From the NCBI GenBank assembly GCA_033297075.1, contig MU858050.1, positions 667,042 to 731,041 of the forward strand: 64,000 bases of DNA. The letters run 5' to 3'. The stretch is from Rhypophila decipiens (taxonomy: Eukaryota; Ascomycota; Sordariomycetes; Sordariales; Naviculisporaceae). The notes beneath the pieces are model-generated. The model had not been told where the DNA came from. It ran no database searches and worked only from the letters and a program-made list of their open reading frames with translations. Every line of letters begins with the position of its first letter. Positions within the stretch are counted from its first letter, which is position 1. Position numbers and translations under genes: made by a program. Below, one piece after another: positions 1 through 11,087 of this stretch.

Positions 1-579
1 TTACTTTTATACTCTAATACGGATACAAGGGTCGGCGGGTGATAATCGCAGCGGCACTATCCCCGGCGTTTGGTTATGCTTATTCGGTAGTCTATCTCTA
101 GATGGACATCATTGGGTTAGGATTTGGGAAACGTTACACTCCTTTGCTTTTTATTTTGCTCCACCAAGACTATCTTGTTGTTATTTTCTATTCCGAGTTC
201 AAACCGAGGAAAAGACCGTTACCTGTCAAATGAAAAGCCCAACAGTTGATCAGCGGAATAAGAAAATCCTATATACGTTACAGTGGAGGTGGACACTGGG
301 GACATGATGTTTTCTTTTTCTTTCCTCTGCTTTTTCCAACCGAATGGAATATACGAGCTTAATAAGAGCTGGGCCAAGGAAATAGCTGATAGTGTGGCTT
401 TGTTTCTTGCTTCTTTCCTGCACAGTGTTGTGCTTAAACCTGCTCCGGACGACCGTCTGCCTATTGTTACTTGAGCCTTCACTTAAATTGCTAAACTGCA
501 GGAAAACATCATGAAAGTCGTACTCGATCAGGTCTAGTATTTCAAGCCATGCCGTAGAAAATCATGTGCTTCAGTACTG
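1..579. other. Intergenic, 3' side of the esterase gene
   Basis: No convincing gene is seen here. The short open frames lack ATG-led coding character and overlap each other on both strands. The segment probably holds the 3' UTR of the esterase gene ending at 580. Confidence 0.5.
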
Positions 580-2202
580 CTAATAAGTGGCCTCGTCGTT
601 CCAGTAGGTGGTGTCATGATATACCCTATTATAACCATCAGCCATCTTGATACCAGCGAGAGATAGAAGAACTTACTCCGGGCCAGTGGCCTGAAACTCC
701 CATCCAAACTGCAGCTTCACGTACTGCTGAAGCTGACTGGCGATCTTGATCGACCCTACATCAGTGAGATGATAACCCGGGTTGATATCATTGTGCTGCA
801 TGATGCCCGTTGTGTTGAAGTAATGGACAAATGGCTTCGCGCTATTGCCGGTCTGCGACGTCTTCTTGGTCATGCCGTCGTAGATGGTCGGGTTCTGCAG
901 ATACGCCTCCGTGTTGAACGACTGGTACACCTGGTAGACTTCTTTCTCGAAACACGAAGGTGCGCTTGGGTACCACCAGTTTTGATACTTGTAGAATCCA
1001 AGCCAGAGAGACTGCGAGACGATGACAAGTTAGAACCTGATCTAGGGCTGATGGAGACTCGAAGGGAGGGGAAGTACCAGGACGACAATCTGGGAGTTCG
1101 GCCATTTGCCATGGACGCCTTGAATTATCTTGATCAGCGCGTCCGTGTAGGCTTGGGATGTAACATTGTTGACTGCATTGCAGTCGTTTGTCCCGATACA
1201 GACGAATACCAAGTCGGCATCTGGGCGCTTGCTAAAGTCCCACGGCTCGGGTTTATCTGTATCAACGAAATAAGCTGGTTAGATATATATGATGACCCTG
1301 AGGAAGGACAACCAACATACCCCCGTACATGGCATAGGCACGAGAAGACGTGTCAGAGGTATAAAACCACTGGTGTACCTGGCCCCTTGGGTTGCCCCAG
1401 CAGTTTTGATCCGCTGCACAAACCCCTGGATATGCAGTAACAGAGTAATCTGTATTTCCGAGTCCAGCACCGAGACCACTTTGTGTCAAGTTAGCTCCGG
1501 TTTCACCGCTTCCCGCCGCCTGAACAAAATGACTTGCTTCCAGCCTCGAGGCTATCACAGATGAAGGTTTACTTACTACGCCCACCCAGAGAGCCCCTCA
1601 TAGGACTGGAACATGCCAGAAGTGAGACTATCGCCAATGAACTCGATACGACGGGAATTCTGTGGGAGCTTGACGAGCTTTTCACCAGGGGCCACGTGGA
1701 CTGCATCAATTTGGACTCCAAGTGCCCAGTTTGTCACTCGTAGTTCAAAGGTACGAGGATAAGAAGCTGAGCCTGGTGTAGTCGGGCTCACGAGGAGGTG
1801 GGTGCCTCCGGTCGTGACATTGGTAAACATCCAGTCTAGGCCAGCAATGCGATATGCCACGAGCACCCCGTTAGATGTCCAGTTGCCAAATGAGATGGCT
1901 ACAGTCTGGCCTGTGTATCCAAACCGAAGACCCGGTGCTCTAATGTGCCATCAGCTGCCATGTATCTTTAAGACGATGACAGCAAGGACTTACGACCACC
2001 ACGAGACGTGCTTAGAATCCCATCGGCCCTGGTATGAAATCTCTGTGGCATTTGCCGGATATGTCGTAAACGAACGAGAAGAGAGACTGACCAGAGTGTT
2101 GGCATAACTCGTCGGCTTCACCTGGCCATTCTGCAGAATCGTCGACGAGACCCTACAGGCCACAGTCAACCAAAGAATGAGTAGAGTAGACAGGGACAAC
2201 AT
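580..2202 (-). CDS. Secreted SGNH/GDSL esterase, CE2-like (acetylxylan-esterase type)
   Basis: Six exons on the minus strand: 2202-1994, 1939-1577, 1478-1321, 1256-1078, 1011-677 and 625-580, summing to 1290 nt (429 aa). Introns are 51-98 bp; donors are GTAAGT, GTATGT or GTACTT, with CTAAC branch points in several. A hydrophobic N-terminus (MLSLSTLLILWLTVACRVSS) looks like a signal peptide. An N-terminal beta domain with YQGRWD and FGYTGQ precedes an SGNH hydrolase domain. The nucleophile block is GDSLTSG, the Asn block is CIGTNDCN, and the block with the catalytic His is PGYHLTDVG. This order (jelly-roll then SGNH with a Ser-His dyad) is that of carbohydrate esterase family 2, which deacetylates plant polysaccharides. 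The substrate is inferred, not shown. The last exon is only 46 nt and encodes a conserved-looking C-terminal tail. Confidence 0.85.
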
Positions 2203-5200
2203 GGTTTATGGGCTGATAAATAACCCGAGATGACCAAAGTTTCACACTGACACGGATCAGCTAGAAGGCAAGATGGTTGTACTTGCACAGAGACATTCTT
2301 TCCAAATTTATACATTTGGGAAATTCGAGGGCAAGACTCGTATGTGATGTGATGCCATGGCACGTTACCCAGGATGGTATCTGGCGAGAGGGGAAATTTG
2401 TCCCACCAGGACATCGCGGGAGTTGCAAGTCGTATCTCCTGGCAAGTAAATGGACTTGAGAGACTTCCATGTTGGTGCTGTGGGAAATAGGATGAATGCC
2501 ATAGGTTGGGTGCATTCACCGGCCCGGAAGAATGCGATATGTGCGAGACTCATTTCATTTCTCCATAGGAGACGTCCAAATCTGTTTCCAGTCTCGCCGT
2601 ATATTAGATCAACGACGAGAGTATACACTCTTTTCATGGCAAAATGAGGAGGTTATAGCACCGTGTTTGGCGTGGTTTGTATATCTCCTGTCGAGCAGCC
2701 AGTTGATAGGAGGCGTCAGGCAAGTACTACCGGCTGGAAGCGAAACGGTTCCTGAATAAAGCCGTCAAAGAAGTGTTTCCATATGTTCCAAGACCGAACC
2801 TTCAAATACCGACAGGTACGATCTAGTCGGCCATCTCTCGCTTGTTCTGCCTCGGAATAGCCTGCTCCGCACTTCAACCGGGATGAGAGGCCGGGAAGAA
2901 GGCACGATGACGACCACGAAGAGGTCGTTGCTGGAGTAGATCATCCGTTATATAAGCATATAAAGACGCGCGATTGTCCTTTTCTGGCACTGAAATAGCT
3001 CGCCGGTTACGGGTCATCCATAATGGCTGTCCGACGAGAAGGATTGAGTCTGGAACTATGGGCTGAGATAGAGGCGATGCAATGCCGAAAGAGAAAATAA
3101 AGGACTGATTCAAGTCAGCTGGATCTGAAGATTGGGACTCAGGGAATTTTGTTGGACATAAGGGTGTATTCAATCCTTGACAGACCGGTGATGTCAAAGG
3201 ATAAGACATGTTAAATGGTCTGTGGCCTGTCGTGCCACAGGACAAGCTACTTCCTTCCGGCAACATATATGTTGTGTCTCTGAGCAGGAAGGTAGCTGGT
3301 TCTCGACGGCGAGGCGGGTCCGTTTCTCAAAAAGTACGGTCGGGCAACACGAGGAAGGCAGGCAGGAGGCCCAGGTCCATTACCAAAACTCAACAACGAA
3401 TGGCTGAAGGAGTTCCGCTTCTTCCGAACTTTTACCTGGTTCATATCTCTTCTCACCCGACGATCGCCATTCAAGTGCAGTGACAAACGCCACAAACCTG
3501 CCGACGACAGTTCCTATTTATCAGGGAGCTCGGGAACCTCTTCGGTCAACTTCTTGAGCGCCGTCTTTTCCCCGGGTAGGAAAATGATACCAGAACCGAA
3601 CGGCCGAATTGATAAGATTCGGACCTGGGAAAAGCTTGGATGGATGCTACGCCGTTCCGCATTGACAGAATCCAGCAAAACCACGGCCACACGGAAGTTT
3701 TCTTTTCAGACCTTCCAGCTGTCATCTCAAATGTCATCAGGTGCAGTTGAGATCCTGTCAAGGCCTTGGGGTACCTGATTAAGACACTCCAATCTTGGCA
3801 GGCCTGTCTCAGAAGGAATCGAAATGAGCCCCAAGCTTCATCAAAGGAAAATGGCACGAGATCAAGGACAGTATATTCTCGTTTGTGCGCTATAAGCAAA
3901 ATTCTTTGCTCGGAGGTTCATTAGGAAAAGTTTCTCAATCGCCGACCAAATGATCAATCGGGCAAGCCGCCCTTTTCTCCTGAATGCCGACCTAACCTCT
4001 CTCTGTCTCCCCTTTCCCACCATCCATCCCATGTTCGCCCCGAGATCTTGGAACGTGGAGTACAAGTAAATATCTGCAAGAACAAGACGATCCTCATTCG
4101 ATTTGTCCCGGACTATTGGATTGACCAGTGCCCTGATAGCTCTTTCAGCAGCTATCACGCCGGTCTAGCAGAACATTTCGAGCTGCAGAAGCATCAATTG
4201 GCATTGTATGTACGGATATTGTTACAGTGCAGGATACGTAATGTACATACATCCCGTGCTGACATCAATTAGCACATTAGGTACCCTGCGAGTTCGAGCC
4301 ACTCCCCCAACAGGCGCTAGCACGCCTACCCCACGAGTCTATTTGGTCGATCCAGTCCTTTGGGATTGGAGTGTTTGCGCTACCGTTTTTTGCTTTTTGG
4401 CTCAATCCCTAGAGCAGAGTTGGGTTGGCCTCCTCTATCAGCTGACACCTTGATTGTGGGAAAATAAATCAAGACTGTCCCGTCCAGACATAACTTCAAC
4501 TCTCTCCCTCCATTATCGCACTCGGGCTTATTAGGTTTCGAACTTTCCTTGTTCAAGGTTTGGTCCAGAAAGAGTGGGATTCTGGGTCAACTTTAGATCC
4601 TACATATAAGCCGACCGCCACATCCAGGTCGACTGTTTCTGTTATCGATACAAGTGAAAAGGTTGAGAGGACGGCGGGCTTGATCGATTGTATCACCACC
4701 AGAAGGCACTCGACTACGTTTTCACAGATTCGCGCTCCGGATTTCGCTCATTGGTTCCCACGTTGGTACAAAGTTCCTGCGACAGCACCTGGCTTAACTC
4801 GTCGCAATTGTTCCCAAGTCGACCATTCACTTATAAAGTTCCGTCTGCCACTCCGTCCTGTCCGCTATGGCCATGCTCCGATGACCGCCGCGATTGCGGT
4901 AGAACAATGACGCCGCCCGCGCTGCAGACGTCTCCGACGCTTGAGCTACCGCTGTTGTACCCACACGATCGCGGCTGCATCAACTTCAAATTCTGGTTTC
5001 TTATAGCGCCGTCGTCGCCGCCGCCTACCCCGCAGCGCCGATCTCCCGTAACCGTAACACCGCGCTTCTTGTTCTCGGTTCAGCAAACGATCGGACTGCA
5101 ACCTCTGGCAAGTCATCTCAGCCGTGCGTCGTTCCGCGGGCGGGACTCTGTGTCTCGAGGCAGACCGTGGGCTTGCGAGCCGGGGCATATCGCGCCTGCG

Positions 5201-5310
5201 GCTTAGGTGCTAGCCCGTCGTGCGTGCCAGTTTCGAAGGACACCTGGGCTACGCAAGAGCACCCATATTAGCCGAGGGGACGCTTCCTCACTTGGCGAGG
5301 TTCTCTCACC
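2203..5310. other. 3.1-kb intergenic region without a supported gene
   Basis: All frames are short and shadow one another. A minus-strand frame at 3546-3899 is Trp/Phe-rich and loosely protein-like, but has no recognisable domain. The last few hundred bases upstream of 5311 should contain the promoter and 5' UTR of the CNL1-like gene, and the sequence before 2203 the promoter of the esterase. Confidence 0.5.
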
Positions 5311-5865
5311 ATGTCATCTTCCCAGGGAGTTCCAAACGCCGTGCCGGATACGCAACTCGGCCTGACGCTCGACGAAATACAGTTACTACGGCATGGGCAG
5401 CAGGCAGTGGCAGCCGCTGGCGGGTCGACATCTTCCCGCGCAGCAAGCCGTGCCTCGTCACAGGGTCTCCTGTTGATGGACAGCTCGTCTCTCTCGGCTT
5501 TGGGTCGCCATTTTGATCGCGTGATGCAACATATCCAGCAGCAAATGGCGTACCTGTCGGCACAGTCAGAGACTGTTACCATGAACGTGTACGACCGTGC
5601 TGGGAACATGATCGATAATGTGGACGTCGAAATTGCCCGCTATCACGAGATCATACGTCAGATCGAAGAGCTGGAGCTTGAGTTTGATCGCATAGCACAT
5701 ATCCGGGATATAGTACGCGACTACCGCCGCCGAGCTGAGGAACTGGAACGTGAATTAGAGCGGTCTGGTGGCGGTGGAGGATCTTCGAGACGGCATGGTC
5801 ACGGGCATGGTCACTCATCTCATCGGAGCCACGGCCATTCTAGTTCCGGGAGACACCGGAGCTAG
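5311..5865 (+). CDS. CNL1: BLOC-1 subunit CNL1-like coiled-coil protein
   Basis: Single exon, 184 aa, starting at ATG 5311 in the context TCACCATG. Residues about 15-55 are Ala/Ser-rich. Residues about 55-150 form a predicted coiled coil (core MIDNVDVEIARYHEIIRQIE, then a charged RRRAEELERELE helix). The C-terminus is a Gly/His/Ser-rich tail with GHGHGH and SSHRSHGHSS runs. The helical pattern and spacing resemble yeast Cnl1, a small subunit of the fungal BLOC-1 complex that acts on endosomes in Rab5-family regulation. The His-rich tail is not part of the yeast protein. The family call rests on remembered similarity over the coil and could be wrong in favour of another short coiled-coil protein; the gene itself is well supported. 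Confidence 0.6.
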   Translation: MSSSQGVPNAVPDTQLGLTLDEIQLLRHGQQAVAAAGGSTSSRAASRASSQGLLLMDSSSLSALGRHFDRVMQHIQQQMAYLSAQSETVTMNVYDRAGNMIDNVDVEIARYHEIIRQIEELELEFDRIAHIRDIVRDYRRRAEELERELERSGGGGGSSRRHGHGHGHSSHRSHGHSSSGRHRS

Positions 5866-7083
5866 ATTCAAATTTCTGCCCCCATACAAGGCTATCTTCC
5901 TTCACCACTGGGAGCGAGATTTGGAAGCCAATTGCGAACCTGGCTACACAGGAACTCCCTAACACAGGGTCCGGGAGGTCTCGACCGCTAGTGCAAGGTG
6001 GCACAACCTGACCCTGCAGATCTTCAGAAGCACGGCAAAGTAACGGGACTCGAAGCGGATTGGTGGAATCATTCGGTCGTACAGATGCGGCACTAATACA
6101 TCTGATGTCCCTAACTGTGTCGAGGGAGCAGAGGAAGAAGGCTATACACGAAAGCTATTCTCAGGCCCTTTGTGTGGAATTCGCTGTACAACTCTCCGTC
6201 ATCGTGGAGGCGGTTTGGCGAGTGAACAAAAGAGGACAAAGCCTGGAAGGCAACCTCAACATGATGGACCAAAGAGTCCGGGACGGTGGGGACATCGTTC
6301 CTCCATTAGAGACAAAACTTTTCCTTTTTTTTCCTTTTCTCTCTTATTTCTTTTCGTTCATCTATCCAGCTGTGATGACCTGTTTCAAAAAGACCGGGAT
6401 ATGAGCCTCACGGCCAAATGGAAGACGGAAGTAGCCTCACGGCTTTGTTTGGGCGGCGTTTTCAACTGATGTAATTTGTGTGTTTTTCCTTTTCTTGTGA
6501 CCTTTTATTTGTTCCCTGTTTTCTTTCGCAACTACTTTCAAAGCGGCAGCTATGTTCTGCCGCCCCAAGATTTAATGGCATCTACTTTGGAGAGGTCTTG
6601 CTCTTGATCTTTCTCCTTTCCTCGTCCTCGCAGGATTGTGCACCGTGGCTCGGGTTGGCGAACAAGTGATGCCCGGAGTTCAGTGTTTGTTGGACGACCT
6701 ATTCTCCAACATCTGAGATCTTGGAGCTTTAACTACCTCAAAATTCTACATTCACACGGCGGACGTCGTGGAATGGTATCAAGCCGGCAGAGTAGAGCCT
6801 CGAGTTTATGGCAAGTCAGCTGGATGTATGGCGTGGGATCAACAGGAGATCCCGGGCATACACCATTAATGGTTTCATAGGATCTGACAGGGCTAAGGGT
6901 TATTTATAATAGCCGCTTCATGAACGATGTATTATTATCAAACCCCATCTTTAATCCTGAAAGAATAGGAAATGATCTGGCTGTAGTACTGTGTTAGATA
7001 TGAGTCCCCATACTACGCTGCCTTTTCCGCCAAGAGCTTTCAGTTTAAACCTATCAAAAACCCCCCAAGCCGGGCTGATGAAC
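5866..7083. other. Intergenic, convergent 3' ends
   Basis: T-rich stretches (around 6310-6360 and 6478-6530) and no supported gene. It separates the 3' ends of the CNL1-like gene (+) and SPP1 (-), so it probably holds their 3' UTRs. Confidence 0.5.
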
Positions 7084-8812
7084 CTAGCCCATCTCAACAT
7101 CATTGACAGCATTGTCGCGCTTATCCGTCCTTTTGACTTCTTCATCACTGTCCTCGTCGTCGTCTGTGCTGTCAAATCTCGTAACGATGTTGTTCTCCAG
7201 CTGGCTCCTCAGGTACCTCCCCGCAGCATTCTCCTTCAGCCGCGTCTCGGCATCAAGATGTTCTTTTGCCTCGGACGCCAACACCCTGATCAAGTGCTTC
7301 ACATTCTTGGTGAGAATGGCGCCCCACATCTGGTGCGTCTTACACTTCTTCTTGACACACATGACGCCCTTTGTCGCGTCGGGCTCCACCGACGTCAGGT
7401 GCAGTGATGTTCTGACGGGAGGCTCGAAGCGGCCGGCGCTGAGGATGGCCTCGCCTTCGGGGGACTTGGCGAACGCGATGAACTGGGCGGTCGCGCCCAC
7501 GGTGTCGAGACGGGTGTCGTAGCCGCACACGTCCTTTGGGAGGGTTCCGTTGGCGATGGCTGCCTCGCGCTGCTTGAGGCCCATCTCGATGATTTGCAGC
7601 ATCTTTTTGCGGAAGCTGATCTCCTCGCCTTTGCTGTAGCGCTCTGCTGCCGAGGTTTCTAGAATATCGCGCTCTTCTTGGGTGAGGACTACCTTGAGGT
7701 CAACTTTTTGCCAGAAATCAGGTTCGATGTCTTGTTGGCATTGATTGGGTTTGTTAGCTCGGGCTTTGATCACACGTAGCAGGATGAGAAAAAGGATGGA
7801 AGATGACCCTACCGAATGGTGTATCCCCTAGCTTCCAGTTCGACGACGGCTTCTGGCCGGGTATTCTGGGGAGAGGATCCAAAAGACCGACAAACTCCAT
7901 CCGGGTGAGGTTGTCCAGACTCGAGACCTTGTTCCGGGGCAGGGTCTTGATCAGGTGTTCCCACCAGGCCTGACAGTGCTCCTGGGAGCAGAAGATGCTG
8001 GGGTTCTGGGGGTCGTAGAGGCGGGACGGCAGGTTGCAGCTCTCGAGCGAGCACATCTTCTTGTAGCGCGTCACGTAGCGCTTGCCGTCGCTGCAGTTGG
8101 GGCAGATGTACCGCTGGACCAGGTTCTCGCCCGTGTACTTGTCCATGCCGATGCACTCGCCGTGGAACCAGTCCTCGCACTTGTCGCATGCTATCATGAA
8201 CCGGTGGTTATCCGGTCCGCGGCATAGGCAATACGGCCCGCTGTCCGATTCCTGGTCCGATCCCGAGTCCTCGTCCCCCTCGTCCTTCCTCTCATCTCCA
8301 GCCTGTGACCCGGATGCCGCGGGGTTATCCTCGGTTTTCCTTGATTTCTTCTTCTTGGGGCCAGACCCTGGACCGGACCGCTTAGGTCCCTTTAACGCTG
8401 TTGCGGTGCCCTTTTTCTTTTTGGTCGGCGCCATGGTTGGTTTGGGAGTCGTTTTGCTGTCAGGGTCTGTGGAGTTTTTGTCGTCAACCTTGAATAGATC
8501 GGTTCCGTCGCTGGCTGGAATGTCCTCTTTTTGTTGTTGCGTCTCAACCTGAGATGGCAAAGGGCCGGTACTGCTGCTGTGTTGATGGGATGGCGAAGGG
8601 GGCAATGGAGGTTGATCAGGCTGCTGTTTGTCACTGTTGCCACTGGCCGGTTGTGGTTGCTGCGGCTCTGACTTGACCTCCTTCTCATCCGATTTTGGCT
8701 TTTCATTGTCCAAACTCATTTTCGTATCGTCATTGCTTGTAGTTTCCATCCCGTCTACAGCTGCTTCGTTTGGCTCACCGGCGAGGGTAAAAAATGTGCT
8801 TGAAAACGCCAT
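7084..8812 (-). CDS. SPP1: COMPASS (Set1) complex PHD-finger subunit Spp1
   Basis: Two exons, 8812-7813 and 7730-7084 (intron 7812-7731, 82 bp), 548 aa. The upstream continuation of the frame starts with TTG, so ATG 8812 (MAFSSTFF) is used; internal Met codons about 20-30 residues later are alternatives. The first 190 residues are disordered, rich in Gln/Pro/Lys with a basic KKKK patch. A PHD finger follows (about 195-245; starts YCLCRG, contains ACDKCEDWFHGEC and CPNC). A second Cys cluster follows directly (MCSLESCN, FCSQEHC), the arrangement of Spp1/CFP1. The C-terminal half is helical. Spp1 reads H3K4me3 and tethers the Set1 methyltransferase in the nucleus; in yeast it also links H3K4me3 to meiotic breaks. 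It is divergent from SCO1 across about 0.5 kb. Confidence 0.88.
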
Positions 8813-9306
8813 CGCTAACAATATAAAGAAAACAGCGGGTATGACCGTATGAGTTACACCAGGAGAAAAGGAGTAAACTTTATTTTATTTGTACAACGCC
8901 GAACAGGAGGGGGTAAATATGAGTAAATGTTTACGTGTGGTCCGACTATATATCCGTATGTATGAGATTTTCATAACCGTACCTTGATCATCAATATTGA
9001 TTGCAGTTGCTTCACTTTCTTCTTTCCCCTGAACTCATTGTCGCGGTCGCGATCCCGGGACAATTCGAGACCAGTGGGGCTGTAATGAATACCGATATTA
9101 GCATCAGTTCCACTTTAAGCCGCTTATCGTTGTAAGCATAAATTTGCATCCGCTGTTGATCCAATAAGATTTACGCCAAGGGTCAAGCTCCGATTGCAGG
9201 CTTGCAGCTTCGAGAGCTCCATGGCCTGACTCTACCGACGACGACAACAACCAAGCCACTTCTACGCTCCACGCCGACGATCGACGCGACAACGCCGCTG
9301 TGCAGT
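8813..9306. promoter_or_regulatory. Divergent promoter region SPP1 / SCO1
   Basis: A 494-bp gap between two outward-pointing starts. It must hold the 5' UTRs and promoters of both genes. I see no distinct TATA box or palindromic operator. Confidence 0.5.
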
Positions 9307-10301
9307 ATGATGCAGCCGGTTACCCCGATGTGGGCCTTCATCCAGGCCACTGTCGCCAGAGCGACTGGACAACAGTGCCGGAGGTTTCTTTCCTCGGCCG
9401 CGAGGCAACAGACGCGCAGACCGACACCACCTTGCACTGCTACGACCCGTCCCTATCAGCCATTGGTGCAGCGCAGGTTCAAATTCAAAACAGTAGAGGA
9501 GGCAAAGAGCCGGTACCGGTCAGGGGTATGGATAAACCTCGGATCTTGATGCGACTGAGGTTGGCATTGTGACTGACAACAACTGCGTGAGAACAGCCCT
9601 TTTCGTGGAAATCCGGAGTTCTTTTCGTCCTCACCGGAGCCGGTCTCCTATATTACTTCGAGCAAGAGAAGGAGCGCATGCAGAGGAAGAGAGTAGCGGA
9701 GGCGGCGAAAGGCGTGGGCAGGCCAAAGGTCGGCGGGCCATTTGAGCTGATTGACCAGGATGGGAAGCCATTTTCAGACAAGGATCTCAAGGGGAAATAC
9801 TCGCTGGTGTGTTGAAATCGCTGGCCATCTTGCCGGAACCGGTCCAATGCTGACAACATCGTTTTCAAGGTCTATTTCGGCTTCTCGCACTGCCCCGATA
9901 TCTGTCCCGAAGAGCTCGACAAGATGGCCAAGATGTTCGATTTGGTACAGACCGAGCGCCCCGGCGCACTCCTACCTGTGTTTGTTACGTGCGACCCGGC
10001 CCGTGATGACCCTAAAGTATTGAAGGAGTATTTGAGCGAGTTCCACCCCAGCTTCATTGGTTTGACCGGCACCTACGACCAGATCAAGGCGATGTGCAAG
10101 GAATATCGTGTTTATTTCAGCACGCCCACCGAGGTGAAGCCTGGGCAGGATTATCTCGTTGATCACAGCATCTACTTTTATCTCATGGACCCCGAAGGCG
10201 ACTTTGTTGAGGCCCTCGGACGGCAGCACTCGCCCGAGCAGGCCGCCAAGGTTATATTGGACCACATGAAGGACTGGACTGGTCAGATCAAGACGGCTTA
10301 A
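9307..10301 (+). CDS. SCO1: Mitochondrial copper chaperone Sco1
   Basis: Three exons: 9307-9525, 9597-9806 and 9870-10301 (861 nt, 286 aa). Introns are 71 and 63 bp. The frame extends upstream only through a TTG, so ATG 9307 (MMQPVTPMW) is the start. Residues 1-65 are Arg/Thr/Ser-rich and nearly free of acids, a typical mitochondrial presequence. One transmembrane helix follows (SGVLFVLTGAGLLYYF), then the thioredoxin-like SCO domain. The copper ligands are visible: CPDIC and the later His in LVDHSIYFY. Sco1 sits in the inner membrane and delivers copper to the CuA site of cytochrome oxidase subunit 2. Length matches the yeast protein. Confidence 0.93.
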
Positions 10302-11087
10302 GGAAGCTACAAGGCATGTACAAAATAAAGAGGACTTGCTTATCACGTCTGTTGTAGTAAAATGTATTAATACCTCGAACTGGGCGGTTCAATTTTCAAA
10401 GCTGATCATATATCGGTACGATGACCACAACTCTACTTCTACTGGAGTGGTGAACGCCGCGCGTTACGATGAGTCTAAAACGATCATGTGCTACACTCTC
10501 CTGCGCTATTCGCCGCGATACAAATTCAGTCTCATCACAGCACAACTGTTTCATCCAATGAATTTCAAGACAATCTGCATTGTTTCGGCGATAAGCCTTA
10601 TCGAAGCTCATTATTACGTCATGAGAAGCACGGGCCACTGGACCCCGAAATCTGGGAAGAGGTGGGGGTTTGGGCCAGAACTTTCCCCACTGCACCACAA
10701 CCCGGGCTTTTCCTTGGAACCACCTCTTCGGCGACCCGATCATCGCAGTTCTGGCCTGGATCAACACGAATTCCTGATCCCTATATTATATTTTTGAGTT
10801 TACATAAAAGCCCTGGTCGCAGTATTGCGAATGCCACCTTGTTCATTCATACCCACGAGCCTCAAGACATCTTAACAAACCAAAACATAGACATACGTAC
10901 CCCCATTCTCCCTCCCTCCGATAGTGGGACGTACCGGTGCAAATATCCACAAAAGACGGTCCCTCCCGGCTGCAAAAATAATCAAGCTTACCGTTGCCGT
11001 CGACGCCCAACCCTCAAGCCCAACGGTCGTCTCTTCTCAGCCGGAATACTCATCGTATGCCCCGTGCACAACTAGGAAACTGCTGCC
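10302..11087. other. Intergenic between SCO1 and choline kinase
   Basis: No gene supported. It holds the SCO1 3' UTR and, nearer 11087, a CT/CA-rich leader typical of fungal 5' UTRs. Confidence 0.5.

Noticed and set aside
3546..3899. Trp/Phe-rich minus-strand frame of 117 codons, possible gene relic
   Set aside because: It looks faintly protein-like but I cannot match it to a family or join it to further exons.
4280..4300. B-box-like GTTCGAGCC suggesting a tRNA
   Set aside because: No acceptor stem, D arm or A box lies at the right distance on either side.
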